Positions 37,751 through 46,535 of a stretch of 64,000 nt of DNA are shown in pieces (the stretch's first letter is position 1; the number at the start of each line of letters is the position of its first letter). The notes under the pieces are model-generated. The model had not been told where the DNA came from and did not search any database. It worked only from the letters and a program-made list of their open reading frames with translations. The stretch is from Sphingobium sp. TCM1 (lineage in GTDB: Bacteria > Pseudomonadota > Alphaproteobacteria > Sphingomonadales > Sphingomonadaceae), in contig NZ_LXVX01000034.1 in NCBI RefSeq assembly GCF_001650725.1, forward strand, positions 62,001 through 126,000, written 5' to 3'. Position numbers and translations under genes: made by a program.

Positions 37751-38190
37751 ATGAAATCCGCACTGCTGCTTCTGGCTGTCGCTTCGGCGGTCGCAATCGC
37801 CCAAGCGCCGGTTCATCAGGATGACGCCGCGCTCTACGAAAAGCACGACTGGTTCACCCTGCGGGACCGCATCACCGCTGGAACCGCAAAGGATTCGCTC
37901 GCGATTGGCGCCACCGCTGTGGCGTTCGGCGATGAGGCGAAGGCGCGGGCGCATCTGCAACCGCTGCTGGCGGGCAAACAGGCAGCTGAAGCGCATGGTT
38001 GGCTCAGCTATATGGACCTGCGCAAGGGGCATTACCGAGCGGCGGCGGCGCACATCGCGGCGACCGATCCGAGCAACCCCAATCCGCTCGCCGAGACGTT
38101 CCGCACGCTTACCGATCAGATCACTGCCGCCATGGCGCCCGCGACGATCCGATATCGCATTTTCCAGCATAAGCTGTTCGTCCCCGATCG
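37751..38190 (+). pseudogene. Truncated secreted protein, probably a retropepsin-like aspartic protease N-terminus
   Basis: ATG 37751 starts a signal peptide (residues 1-18) and a TPR-like helical region ('AFGDEAKARAHLQPLLAG', 'AHGWLSYMDLRKGHYRAAAAHI'). It then reaches 'IRYRIFQHKLFVP', the strand that in retropepsin-like proteins precedes the DTG active site. Homology ends at about 38190: the stop of the reverse-strand DUF4010 gene is at 38192-38194 and the frame continues only through its antisense. The protease domain is therefore missing. The family call is inference; the abrupt junction is directly visible. Confidence 0.5.
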
Positions 38191-38191
38191 A

Positions 38192-39484
38192 TCAGTGCAA
38201 GATGATGGGCAGCATCAGCAAGCTGGCTGCGACGCTCGCAATCAGGGCCATGGCGGCGGACCAGCCCCGATGTTTTCCGGCCAGGCTGACCGTGGCTCCG
38301 GCCTTGACGAGGGTGTTGAGAATGACCGGGGCGGCCAGAATGAGGCCCGCCGTTCGTCCGTCGAGCACGCCCTTTGGCAACCCACCCATCGTGATGATGG
38401 CGGAATCGACATCCACCATCCCCGACAAGGCGAGAACCGTGGCCAAGCCGGCGTCGCCAAACCGATCGAGTACCCAGCGCGACGCCAACGACAGAACCAT
38501 CACCAGCGCCATGAGGCTGAGCGCCGGCGCAAGGTTGAACGGGTTGCGAACCGGAACTTCCTGGCTGGACGATGAGGGCAGTTGCGCCGCCGCCCGGAGA
38601 TGCCAGCCCGTGGCGAGGGCGCTGATCAGCGCCGCGGGCGCGACCAGCAGCGCAAGCGCCGGTAGCGCGTAAGGCGCCAGCACGCCCACCAGCACCAGCA
38701 CGCGGACCAGCATGACGACGGAGGCGGTGGTGATTCCCGCGATGAGAATAGGACCATTTTCCGCACCGTCGCGCAGGCGCGTCGCCAAGGCGGCGGTAAC
38801 CGCCGTGGACGAGACCATGGCGCCGGCAGCTGCCGTCGCAAGTGTCCCGCGCGAGGCGCCGAGGCGCTTGCTGGCCACATAGCCGGCGAAGGAAAATCCC
38901 GACACGAGGACGACCACCATCCACAATTGCCGCGGATTCCAGGCATCGTAGGGACCATAAGCGCGGTCAGGCAGGAGTGGCAGGATGGCGAGCGAGATCA
39001 GTGCGAAACGGGCGATCGCGCTTACCTCGACCTCGCTTAGCCGCCCGATCCAACCGTGAAGCTGCGAACGGAGCGCAAGCACCAGCGTCATCACGACAGC
39101 GACGATCGTGGCGAGGCGTTCCTGCGGGGCGGTCGCGAGGAACCCGCAGCCGAGCGTCAGCAGCCCGGCAAGGCTCGCTGTTCCGCTGACCGGTCCGCCA
39201 CGCCATGCCGCCTGCGCATATCCCATCAGGACCAGCATGGCCGCCGACGCGATCAGGATGATCGCCACGCCGGGCTCGATCGACCGAAGGGCGCCCGCGA
39301 CGCCGCCGGCCAGCCCCAGCAGCCCGAAGGTCCGGATGCCCGCGAAGCGGGAGCCGGCCGGTTCATGGCGCAAGGTCCAGCCACGCTGGACGCCGATGAG
39401 CAGGCCAAGGGCCAGCGCCAGCGCGATGCCGGCTATGGTAGTAACACCCCCGGCCGCCGCAAAATCCATCTCAAACGCCGTCAC
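38192..39484 (-). CDS. MgtC/SapB plus DUF4010 membrane protein
   Basis: A 430-residue polytopic membrane protein. The N-terminal MgtC-like region (GLLIGVQRGW, then RTFGLLGLAGG) has about four helices. The DUF4010 region adds about eight more, with 'GAMVSSTAVTAALATR' and 'LALSGMVDVDSAIITMGG' as landmarks. Transport or stress function is unknown. Its start is GTG 39484 with GAGGA about 7 nt upstream; ATG 39469 is an alternative. It is divergent from the P-type ATPase, and its 3' end abuts the truncated gene at 37751. Confidence 0.85.
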   Translation of the reverse strand: MTAFEMDFAAAGGVTTIAGIALALALGLLIGVQRGWTLRHEPAGSRFAGIRTFGLLGLAGGVAGALRSIEPGVAIILIASAAMLVLMGYAQAAWRGGPVSGTASLAGLLTLGCGFLATAPQERLATIVAVVMTLVLALRSQLHGWIGRLSEVEVSAIARFALISLAILPLLPDRAYGPYDAWNPRQLWMVVVLVSGFSFAGYVASKRLGASRGTLATAAAGAMVSSTAVTAALATRLRDGAENGPILIAGITTASVVMLVRVLVLVGVLAPYALPALALLVAPAALISALATGWHLRAAAQLPSSSSQEVPVRNPFNLAPALSLMALVMVLSLASRWVLDRFGDAGLATVLALSGMVDVDSAIITMGGLPKGVLDGRTAGLILAAPVILNTLVKAGATVSLAGKHRGWSAAMALIASVAASLLMLPIILH

Positions 39485-39647
39485 TTATATCCTCGGTTCT
39501 GAATGCAACGTCGTCCAAGGGCAACTCGATGCCACCGTATGACCCGACGAAAATGCAAATATCCATTGGCTGCGGGTAGCACCAAGGCCACGGTGCCAAT
39601 CTTGGCTGGCACAATAGGACAACAGGAATGACGATCACCGAAATCCG

Positions 39648-39662
39648 TAAGTACCCGTAATG
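39648..39662 (+). promoter_or_regulatory. TAAGTACCCGTAATG motif upstream of the P-type ATPase
   Basis: It contains two CCGTAA hexamers in direct repeat (CCGTAA-GTAC-CCGTAA) and starts with TAAGTA, as do motifs at 48997 and 52230. It lies 84 nt before the ATPase start and between divergent island genes. It could be a response-regulator binding site. The call rests on resemblance only. Confidence 0.25.
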
Positions 39663-39745
39663 TGTCGGTAGTCGGCCTACGCCAGAATGGCCCGGAACAG
39701 GGAGGCGACGCAGGACGTCGCGCACTTCGAACAGGAAGACGATGG

Positions 39746-42334
39746 ATGCCGACGGCCACCGACCAGCGACCTACCGCGCCATCCCGGTCCGGGCTGACCG
39801 CGACGGAGGCCCGGCGACGCTTTGATGCCCAGGGACCGAACGAACTGCCAAGAACAGGGCGACGCACGGTGCCGCATATTCTCGCTGAAGTTGTCCGGGA
39901 GCCGATGCTGGCGCTGCTGCTCGCCGGCGGCGTCGCCTATATGCTGCTGGGCGACCTCGGCGAAGCGCTCATCCTCCTCGGCTTCGCGACCTTTTCGATC
40001 GGCATCACGGTGATCCAGGAAAGCCGCACCGAGCATGTTCTCGAAGCGTTGCGCGACCTGTCGGCGCCGCGTGCCCTGGTAATACGCGACGGAACCCGCA
40101 TCCGCATTGCCGGGCGCGAGGTAGTCGAAGGCGATCTGCTCGTCCTTGAGCAGGGCGACAGGGTCGCCGCCGACGCGATGCTGGTCTCGGCGGACGATCT
40201 TCAGGCCGACGAATCGCTGCTTACCGGCGAGTCTGTACCGGTCCGCAAGCAGCCGGCGCTTCAGGGCGAGGAGTTGCTGCAGCGACGGCCGGGCGGGGAG
40301 GATCAGCCGCTCGTCTATTCGGGCTCGCTCATCACCCGCGGCTCGGGGCTGGCGCTGGCGATCGCGACCGGTCCGCGCAGCGAGATCGGCAAGATCGGCC
40401 AGTCGCTCTCGACGCTCGATGCCGAGCCGCCGCGCCTACGCCGGGAAACCGCCCGGATCGTCCGGCTCTGCGCGATCGGCGGCGGCTTCGTCGCCCTCCT
40501 TGTCGTCCTGCTCTTCGGGCTCCTGCGCGGAGGATGGATCGACGCTCTGCTCGCGGGAATCGCGATCGGCATGTCCATGCTGCCGGAGGAGTTCCCGGTG
40601 GTCCTCACGATCTTCCTCGCGATGGGGGCATGGCGCATCGCCCAAGCCGGGGTTCTCACGCGCCGGGCGGCCGCCATCGAAACGTTGGGTTCCGCGACCA
40701 TATTGTGCACCGACAAGACGGGGACCTTGACCGAGAACCGGATGGCGGTGACGGAGCTGTGGCTCGCGTCGGGCGAGATCGGCGCCGTCGATGGCATGAC
40801 CGTGCTGTCACCTCGCTTTCACGAGTTGCTGGATGCAAGCATCCTCGCAAGCGCGCCGGTGCCGGTCGATCCGATGGAGGTCGCCTTTCACCAGACGGGC
40901 GCGGCCATTCCCGAACTGGCCAAGCGCCGTGCCGGGTTAAGTCTGGCCCATAGCTACGGGCTGCGTCCCGAACTGCTGGCGATGACGAATGTCTGGGAAA
41001 CCTCCGACCCCGAGGCAGCCTGCACGGTGGCGGCCAAGGGCGCGCCGGAGGCGATCGCTGCGCTCTGTCATCTGTCGTCGGCCGAGCGATCTCGTCTGGA
41101 GACCGCGGTCGACACCATGGCGCAGCGGGGCATGCGGGTGCTCGGTGTCGCAACGGCATCGACCAGCCCTGGGAGCGCCTTGCCGGAGTCTCAGCAGAAC
41201 TATGATTTTGCCCTGATCGGTCTGATCGGCCTCGCCGATCCCTTGCGCGCCAGCGTGCCGGCCGCCGTCGCCGAATGCCGCAGCGCCGGGATCAAGGTCG
41301 TGATGATCACCGGCGATTATGCGGCGACCGCGCGGACTATCGCGACGCAGGCCGGAATCATGGACGGCGACGTGCTGACCGGGACCGACCTCGCTGCCCT
41401 GGACGACGCGGCCCTTGCCGAACGGCTGAAGACGGTGACCGTTTTCGCGCGGATCATGCCCGAACAGAAACTGCGGATCGTGACGGCGTATAAGGCGGAG
41501 GGCGAAATCGTCGCGATGACAGGCGACGGGGTCAATGACGCCCCGTCGCTCAAGGCCGCGCATATCGGCATCGCGATGGGCAAGCGCGGCACCGATGTTG
41601 CACGGGAAGCCTCGGCGATCGTCCTGCTCGACGATGATTTCGGGTCGATCGTCAAGGCGGTGCGGCTCGGGCGGCGCATCTACGACAATATCCGCAAGGC
41701 GATGGCGTTCATCTTCGCCGTCCATGTGCCAATCGCAGGCCTGGCGCTGCTGCCGCTCGCCTCAGGCCTACCCATCCTGTTCGGCCCAATCCATATCGCA
41801 TTGCTCGAGATGATCATCGATCCTGTCTGCGCGCTCGTCTTCGAGGCCGAGCGCGAGGAGCAGGATCTGATGAACCGTAAGCCGCGTCACCCCGAGGAAC
41901 GGCTCTTCTCGCTGCGCATGATCGGCTGGAGCGTGTTCCAGGGTGGGTTGGGCTTTGCGCTGCTCGCCACAATATTTCTGGCGTCGAGCTACGCCGGTAT
42001 GGCGGAAGCTGATGCGCGCGCGCTGACCTTCTTCTCGCTGATCGGCGTGATCCTCGTGCTGATCCTGGTCAATCGATCGTTCGACACATCGCTCCTTCAC
42101 GCGCTGGTCCGGGGCAATGCGGCCCTGCGCTACGTCCTGGGCGCGGTGGTTGCCGTCGCGGCCGTCGTCATGACTGTTCCCGCGCTGCGGAGCCTGCTCA
42201 AATTCGGTCCGCTCCACGGCCCCGACGTCGCGATCACCATGGGGTCAGCAGCGCTGCTCCTGATTCTGCTCGAGGCGAGCAAGATGGTCCAGTTGCGGCG
42301 GGCCTCACGCTTTGCACGGCAGGCGCGGACGTGA
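39746..42334 (+). CDS. P-type cation-translocating ATPase (P2/Ca-type-like)
   Basis: An 862-residue pump. It has TGES in the actuator domain (near 155), phosphorylation motif DKTGTLTE with Asp323, 'MITGDYAATAR' and TGDGVNDAP in the P domain, and C-terminal transmembrane helices. Membrane motifs are PEEFP in M4 and 'MIIDPVCALVFEAE' in M6, which resemble Ca2+/Mn2+ or mixed-cation P2 pumps rather than CPx metal pumps. ATG 39746 follows AGGAAG. Its stop is 7 nt from the stop of the convergent AI-2E gene. Confidence 0.88.
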   Translation: MPTATDQRPTAPSRSGLTATEARRRFDAQGPNELPRTGRRTVPHILAEVVREPMLALLLAGGVAYMLLGDLGEALILLGFATFSIGITVIQESRTEHVLEALRDLSAPRALVIRDGTRIRIAGREVVEGDLLVLEQGDRVAADAMLVSADDLQADESLLTGESVPVRKQPALQGEELLQRRPGGEDQPLVYSGSLITRGSGLALAIATGPRSEIGKIGQSLSTLDAEPPRLRRETARIVRLCAIGGGFVALLVVLLFGLLRGGWIDALLAGIAIGMSMLPEEFPVVLTIFLAMGAWRIAQAGVLTRRAAAIETLGSATILCTDKTGTLTENRMAVTELWLASGEIGAVDGMTVLSPRFHELLDASILASAPVPVDPMEVAFHQTGAAIPELAKRRAGLSLAHSYGLRPELLAMTNVWETSDPEAACTVAAKGAPEAIAALCHLSSAERSRLETAVDTMAQRGMRVLGVATASTSPGSALPESQQNYDFALIGLIGLADPLRASVPAAVAECRSAGIKVVMITGDYAATARTIATQAGIMDGDVLTGTDLAALDDAALAERLKTVTVFARIMPEQKLRIVTAYKAEGEIVAMTGDGVNDAPSLKAAHIGIAMGKRGTDVAREASAIVLLDDDFGSIVKAVRLGRRIYDNIRKAMAFIFAVHVPIAGLALLPLASGLPILFGPIHIALLEMIIDPVCALVFEAEREEQDLMNRKPRHPEERLFSLRMIGWSVFQGGLGFALLATIFLASSYAGMAEADARALTFFSLIGVILVLILVNRSFDTSLLHALVRGNAALRYVLGAVVAVAAVVMTVPALRSLLKFGPLHGPDVAITMGSAALLLILLEASKMVQLRRASRFARQART

Positions 42335-42341
42335 CACGTGT

Positions 42342-43403
42342 CTATGATGCACCCGGTTCAGGCTGGAGCCGCGAATGTGCGAAGATATCCCATGCAGCGA
42401 TGAACAAGGCCGCCGCCACCGGACCGATCACGAGCCCGTTGAAGCCGAGTACTTGCAGACCGCCGAGGGTGGAGATCAGCACGACATAATCGGGCATGCG
42501 CGCGTCCCGTCCCACCAGGATCGGACGCAGGAGATTGTCCACGAGGCCGATCACGAACAGGCCGCACAGGATCAGAATGACGCCTTCCCAGACCGCGCCG
42601 GTCACGAGCAGATAGACGGCGACCGGCGCCCAGACGATGCCTGTCCCGATCGCCGGCAGCAGCGACAGAAACGCCATCAGTACGCCCCAAAGCAAGGCGC
42701 TATGGATGCCCAGCGCCCAGAAGACGATCCCGCCGATGGCACCCTGGATGACCGCAACCACGAGGCTGCCCCTGATCGTCGCCCGAATGACGGCGGCGAA
42801 TTTCGCGAGCAGTGCGGCGCGTTGGTCCGGATCGAGCGGAATGGCCGTTTCAACCCGGGCAGCTACCTGCTTGCCGTCGCGCAACAGAAAGAAAGTCAGG
42901 TAGAGCATGACGCCCAGGGCGACGACGAAGCCGAAGGCGCTCTGGCCGATGCTGAATGCTCGCGCCGTCAGGGTCTGGAAGCTGGCGGCGATCCCGGCGG
43001 TCAATTTGGTCCGGACGGTCTCGAAATCGCTCAGGCCCAACCCTGACAACAGCGACTTCAGCCATTGCGGCAGATGTGCCTGGAACCGGAGGAAGTAGGC
43101 GCCGGGATCAGCCTCGCCGCTTTGCATTCGCGCGTAGACGCCCGCCACCTCCTGAAGCAGGAACGCAGAAAGCAGGATGGCGGGGAGGATCACCATCGCC
43201 ATGATCACGAGCAGCGTCAGCAGAGCGGCAAGGTTGTTCCGCGTCGGCATCGCACGCAGCAGGCGATCGTTGAGAGGCGCGAAGAGGATCGACGCGATGA
43301 CGCCCCAGAGAATGGCGCCGAACAGCGGCTGCACGATCCACGCAAAGGCCAGCGACACGGCCAGGATGAGCACAGCAAAGCTCGTGTCCTCGAGGCGGCG
43401 CAT
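42342..43403 (-). CDS. AI-2E/YdiK-family transporter
   Basis: A 353-residue membrane protein with about eight helices. Family features are N-terminal 'FAVLILAVSLAFAWIVQPLF', the amphipathic periplasmic segment around 90-170, and 'VIGLVDNLLRPILVGRDARMPDYVVLIS' near the end (28 residues, shown as landmarks VIGLVDNLLRP and GRDARMPDY). The family exports or permeates small molecules such as AI-2 or ions. ATG 43403 lies just after the upstream gene's stop; a GTG at 43445 would overlap it. It is the last gene of the minus-strand operon from 44267. Confidence 0.85.
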   Translation of the reverse strand: MRRLEDTSFAVLILAVSLAFAWIVQPLFGAILWGVIASILFAPLNDRLLRAMPTRNNLAALLTLLVIMAMVILPAILLSAFLLQEVAGVYARMQSGEADPGAYFLRFQAHLPQWLKSLLSGLGLSDFETVRTKLTAGIAASFQTLTARAFSIGQSAFGFVVALGVMLYLTFFLLRDGKQVAARVETAIPLDPDQRAALLAKFAAVIRATIRGSLVVAVIQGAIGGIVFWALGIHSALLWGVLMAFLSLLPAIGTGIVWAPVAVYLLVTGAVWEGVILILCGLFVIGLVDNLLRPILVGRDARMPDYVVLISTLGGLQVLGFNGLVIGPVAAALFIAAWDIFAHSRLQPEPGAS

Positions 43404-43413
43404 ACGCGGTCCG

Positions 43414-43752
43414 TCAGGCCCTGTCGTGCGCCGCCGCGCTTGCACATCGGATGCACTGTGCGGCGGCGGGCAGCGCCTCGAGCCGTGTCGGCGCGATCAG
43501 CTCCCCGCACATGGTGCACAGGCCATAGGCGCCCGAGTCCAGCCTTGCGAGCGCCCGTCGCGTCAGGGCTATTTCCGTCAGCGCCGACCGCTCGACGGCA
43601 TCAAGTGCTTCATCGTCTTCGCGGGCGATCGCCTGCTCTTCGAAATCATCATCGAGAGGCTGGCCCTGCTCATCCTCGATGCGGCCGACCTGGGCGCTCA
43701 GCTCGGAGAGCTGATCGGTGAGACGCCGGCGTATGAGATCGACATCCGGCAT
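43414..43752 (-). CDS. DksA/TraR-family C4 zinc-finger protein
   Basis: This 112-residue protein has a coiled-coil N-terminal half ('LIRRRLTDQLSELSAQVGRI') and a C-terminal Cys4 zinc finger (CTMCGELI ... CIRC). DksA/TraR proteins bind the RNA polymerase secondary channel and tune promoters during stress. It is shorter than housekeeping DksA and sits in a stress-type operon, so a specialised paralogue is likely. Its ATG overlaps the DUF465 stop. Confidence 0.85.
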   Translation of the reverse strand: MPDVDLIRRRLTDQLSELSAQVGRIEDEQGQPLDDDFEEQAIAREDDEALDAVERSALTEIALTRRALARLDSGAYGLCTMCGELIAPTRLEALPAAAQCIRCASAAAHDRA

Positions 43753-44000
43753 CACACGTCCTGTCTGTCCGCGATCATCTCCGCGACCTCATCGAGCAGG
43801 GTCAGGCGCTGCTTTTTCAGGTCTTCGAGCCGATCATCGGAAGCGGCGTCCAGTCCGCCTTCGATCCGAGAGATCTGCTGGGCCAACTCATGGTGGCGAT
43901 CGGCCAGGAAGCGGTAATGTGCGCTCTCCAGTTTCAGGGCGTGAAGGATTTCCCGCTGCGCGGGAAACAGGGCATGTAGGTCGTGGCCAAGTTCACTCAT
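43752..44000 (-). CDS. DUF465 (YdcH-like) small helical protein
   Basis: This 82-residue, highly helical protein matches the YdcH/DUF465 family ('FLADRHHELAQQISRIEGGL', 'LKKQRLTLLDEVAEMI'). Such proteins form antiparallel coiled coils; their function is unknown. The stop overlaps the next gene's start, and the upstream gene ends 15 nt before its ATG at 44000, showing operon organisation. Confidence 0.85.
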   Translation of the reverse strand: MSELGHDLHALFPAQREILHALKLESAHYRFLADRHHELAQQISRIEGGLDAASDDRLEDLKKQRLTLLDEVAEMIADRQDV

Positions 44001-44015
44001 CTTCTCTCCGATCGA

Positions 44016-44267
44016 TCATTGGACGTGCATAAAGTTGCCGCTCGGGGGCTGCTGCGCCAACGCGTCGAGCGGCGACATCATGCCGCCAGCCGCTCCTGAC
44101 ATGCCGGCGGTGTCATCGCGCGCGCGCCGCACGGCCAGCAACCGATGTTGGTAGCGCCTGACGAAGTCCTGATGAACGTAATGGGCTTCGGGACAGGCCG
44201 TGACGCGGGCCAGTGCCCGATGTGAGCAGCAGCGACGCAGCAGGTAGGAAATCTCGGGATCATCCAT
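44016..44267 (-). CDS. Small hypothetical protein leading the DUF465/DksA/AI-2E operon
   Basis: An 83-residue protein not recognised. The N-terminal half has Cys/His/Arg residues ('SYLLRRCCSHRALARVTAC'), and the C-terminal half is Gly/Ala/Met-rich. ATG 44267 has AAGGAGG 5 nt upstream, a very good ribosome-binding site, so translation is likely. It is the first gene of a four-gene minus-strand operon. Confidence 0.65.
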   Translation of the reverse strand: MDDPEISYLLRRCCSHRALARVTACPEAHYVHQDFVRRYQHRLLAVRRARDDTAGMSGAAGGMMSPLDALAQQPPSGNFMHVQ

Positions 44268-44316
44268 GACGGGCCTCCTTCGACCAGAGGATGGCGTCAC
44301 GCGAGGGGGGTGTCGC

Positions 44317-44330
44317 TACGTGAATTCCCG
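44317..44330. promoter_or_regulatory. TACGTGAATTCCCG motif upstream of the DUF465/DksA/AI-2E operon
   Basis: It lies 50-63 nt before the first gene of the operon (start 44267, minus strand). It resembles the TAAGTATAGTTCCCG motif at 48997 (shared TA-x-GT-x-A-x-TTCCCG pattern). A FixJ/LuxR-type regulator is encoded, now interrupted, right beside it. Resemblance only. Confidence 0.25.
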
Positions 44331-45037
44331 CAGGAGCTGATCGAAGGTCGCATTTGTAGAGAGAGGCTTCCATGCCGAGCCAGCATCCTGCCGTGGCCCG
44401 GTAGGGCTATGCCCCTGGCGCGTGCGAGGGTCGTGCGATCCCGACATCGGGCAGCTTGTCGCGCTGTGCGAGGACGACGTCGATCAATGCGGGAAGGCTC
44501 GGCACCGCAAGCTTCCGCATCAGCCGCGCGCGATGGATTTCGACCGTTCTGTGGCTGATTTCCAGCTCTCGCCCGATTTCCTTGTTGGTAAGCCCGTACA
44601 GCAGCCAGGCCACAACTTCACGTTCCCGGGCGGTCAGCCGATCGATGTTTCTGGCAATGGTTGTCGGCGTGCGCGGTCTGGGCCTGCTCGTCGCCAATCG
44701 GATTGCCGCCAGAAGGCGCTGTTCGGACAGCGGCTTTTCAAGAATATCGACCGCGCCGGCCCGAATGGCGGCGACACCAAACGCGAAGTCGGGCGCCGCT
44801 TTCGAGAGCAGAACAGCTTGCACCGACCCGCGCGTGCGAAGGGCAGCGATGGCACCGGGTACATCATCCTGAAGGTTGTCGGCGTCGAGTAGGACGATAC
44901 CCGGTGCCAACCGCGCCGAAGCCAAAAGAAAGGCGTCAAGGGTGGCAAAGCAACGAGAGGCACCATCGTTCAGCGCCGACTTCACTTTGAACCGTCCCGG
45001 CTTTTCCGGAGGCTCCTATCTGTGAGAAGGAGCCACG

Positions 45038-45364
45038 ATGAGCGCTACAAGGAACAAGTTTTCGCCTGAGTTTCGTGACCGTGCGGTGCGGATGGTCGAG
45101 GAGCATCGAGGGGACTACCCATCGGAGTGGGCGGCGATGACCTCGATAGCCGGGAAGGTCGGCTGCACGACCGAGACGCTGCGCCGCTGGTGCCGTGAGG
45201 AGGCGAGCCGACGAGCGGGGCCAGCGGCGCAGGCTGTCAGTGAACGTGATCGGGTCAAGGCACTGGAGCGCGAGGTCAAGGAACTGCGCCGGGCGAACGA
45301 GATCCTGCGAAAAGCCTCGGCATATTTTGCGCAGGCGGAGCTCGACCGCCACGGCAAATGGTGA
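45038..45364 (+). CDS. IS3-family transposase OrfA
   Basis: This 108-residue protein has an N-terminal helix-turn-helix ('[19 protein letters not shown]', '[17 protein letters not shown]') and a leucine-zipper-like C-terminus ('[20 protein letters not shown]'). It binds the element ends. It overlaps orfB by 7 nt; the overlap AAATGGTGA allows coupled reinitiation, and no classical A6G slippery site is seen. Confidence 0.95.
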   Translation: MSATRNKFSPEFRDRAVRMVEEHRGDYPSEWAAMTSIAGKVGCTTETLRRWCREEASRRAGPAAQAVSERDRVKALEREVKELRRANEILRKASAYFAQAELDRHGKW

Positions 45365-46266
45365 TGTCGTTCATCGACGCTCACCGGGAAGAACTGGGTA
45401 TCGAGCCGATCTGCCGGGAACTGGCGATCGCCCCGTCTTCCTACCACGAGCATGTTGCCCGCCTTGCCGATCCCGGCAGGCGCCCCGCCCGTGCCCGGCG
45501 CGACGACGAGATGCGCGCGGCGATCAAGCGCGTCCACGAGAGCAGCTTCGGTCTCTATGGTGCCCGCAAGGTCTGGCACCAGATGCGCCGTGAAGGGATC
45601 AAGGTGGCCAAGTGCACCGTGGAGCGGCTGATGCGCGCCATGGGCCTAGCAGGCGTGCGCAGAGGCAAGACGACGGTGACGACCATCAGCAACCCGAAGG
45701 CCCCGTGTCCGCTGGACAAGGTCAACCGCGAGTTCAAGGTCAGCCGGCCCAATGCCCTGTGGGTGGTCGACTTCACTTACGTCCATACCTGGGCCGGGTT
45801 CGTCTACGTCGCCTTCGTGATCGATGCCTTCGCACGCCGGATCGTGGGCTGGAAGGTCAGCACCAGCGCCACGGCGAGCTTCGTGCTGGATGCCCTGGAG
45901 CAGGCGATCCATGCCCGCAGGCCAAGTGCTGACGATGGCCTGATCCACCATAGCGACAGGGGCACCCAATACCTTGCCATGAACTACACCCAACGCCTGG
46001 CAGAGGCCAATCTGGTGCCCTCGGTCGGCAGCGTCGGCGACAGCTATGACAACGCCTTGGCCGAGACCATCAACGGCCTCTACAAGGCCGAAGTCATCTG
46101 GCGACAGCGCTCATGGGCGGGCGTATCGGCTGTGGAAATGGCAACGCTGCACTGGGTGGACTGGTTCAACAATCATCGTCTGTTCGGCCCCATCGGACAC
46201 ATCCCGCCAGCCGAAGCCGAAGCCAACTACTATGCAGCCAACAAGACCCTCGATATGGTTGCATGA
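45358..46266 (+). CDS. IS3-family transposase OrfB (DDE integrase)
   Basis: This 302-residue catalytic subunit has an HTH_21 region ('[20 protein letters not shown]') and an rve integrase core. The catalytic triad is D138 (VVDFTY), D200 (HHSDRGTQY) and E236 (LAETING) with D-35-E spacing, so the enzyme looks functional. The start ATG overlaps the orfA stop. Confidence 0.95.
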   Translation: MVMSFIDAHREELGIEPICRELAIAPSSYHEHVARLADPGRRPARARRDDEMRAAIKRVHESSFGLYGARKVWHQMRREGIKVAKCTVERLMRAMGLAGVRRGKTTVTTISNPKAPCPLDKVNREFKVSRPNALWVVDFTYVHTWAGFVYVAFVIDAFARRIVGWKVSTSATASFVLDALEQAIHARRPSADDGLIHHSDRGTQYLAMNYTQRLAEANLVPSVGSVGDSYDNALAETINGLYKAEVIWRQRSWAGVSAVEMATLHWVDWFNNHRLFGPIGHIPPAEAEANYYAANKTLDMVA

Positions 46267-46535
46267 CTCAAATGAAAATGCCTCCGGGAAAGCCGGGGCG
46301 GTTCACTTCAGGGTACGGGTCGCTGCCAATACAGTAGATTGTGGGAGTTCCCACAGGCGCCGATAGTTTGTTCACCGTCCCGCCTTTCCACTCCAACCCT
46401 ACGAAAAGGACTGTGGGCATGTCATACGCAATGCTACGGACACTCGCCGGGAAAATACGCATGAGTTCGAGTGAGCAAGGCCCGCTCCTTGCCGCCGATG
46501 CATCCGCCGTTGGCGAGAAACGGCGGCTTGTCGGA

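Larger units (their letters stand above)
44988..46305 (+). mobile_element. IS3-family insertion sequence, complete (1318 bp)
   Basis: Terminal inverted repeats begin TGAACCGTCCCGGCTTT on the left and TGAACCGCCCCGGCTTT (read inward) on the right, extending with a C/T difference into CCGGAGGC. The ends are TG...CA as in the IS3 family. A 3-bp target duplication CTT flanks the element (44985-44987 and 46306-46308). It carries intact orfA and orfB with a DDE set, so it appears recent and potentially active. Confidence 0.93.
44407..46375 (-). pseudogene. FixJ/LuxR-type response regulator interrupted by an IS3-family element
   Basis: The 3' part (44407-44987) encodes most of a degenerate receiver ('GIVLLDADN', 'ILEKPLSEQ') and a LuxR-type helix-turn-helix ('LTAREREVVAWLLYGLTNKEIGRELEISHRTVEIHRARLMRKL', given here as LTAREREVVAWL and NKEIGRELEISHRTVEIH). 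The 5' part (46306-46375, likely GTG start at 46375) encodes VNKLSAPVGTPTIYC and GSDPYPEV. Removing the insertion and one CTT copy joins the two in frame (PYPEV-KSALNDG) into a 215-residue protein. The classical acidic pair of the receiver is not visible. A truncated product starting at GTG 44985 remains possible. Confidence 0.85.
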
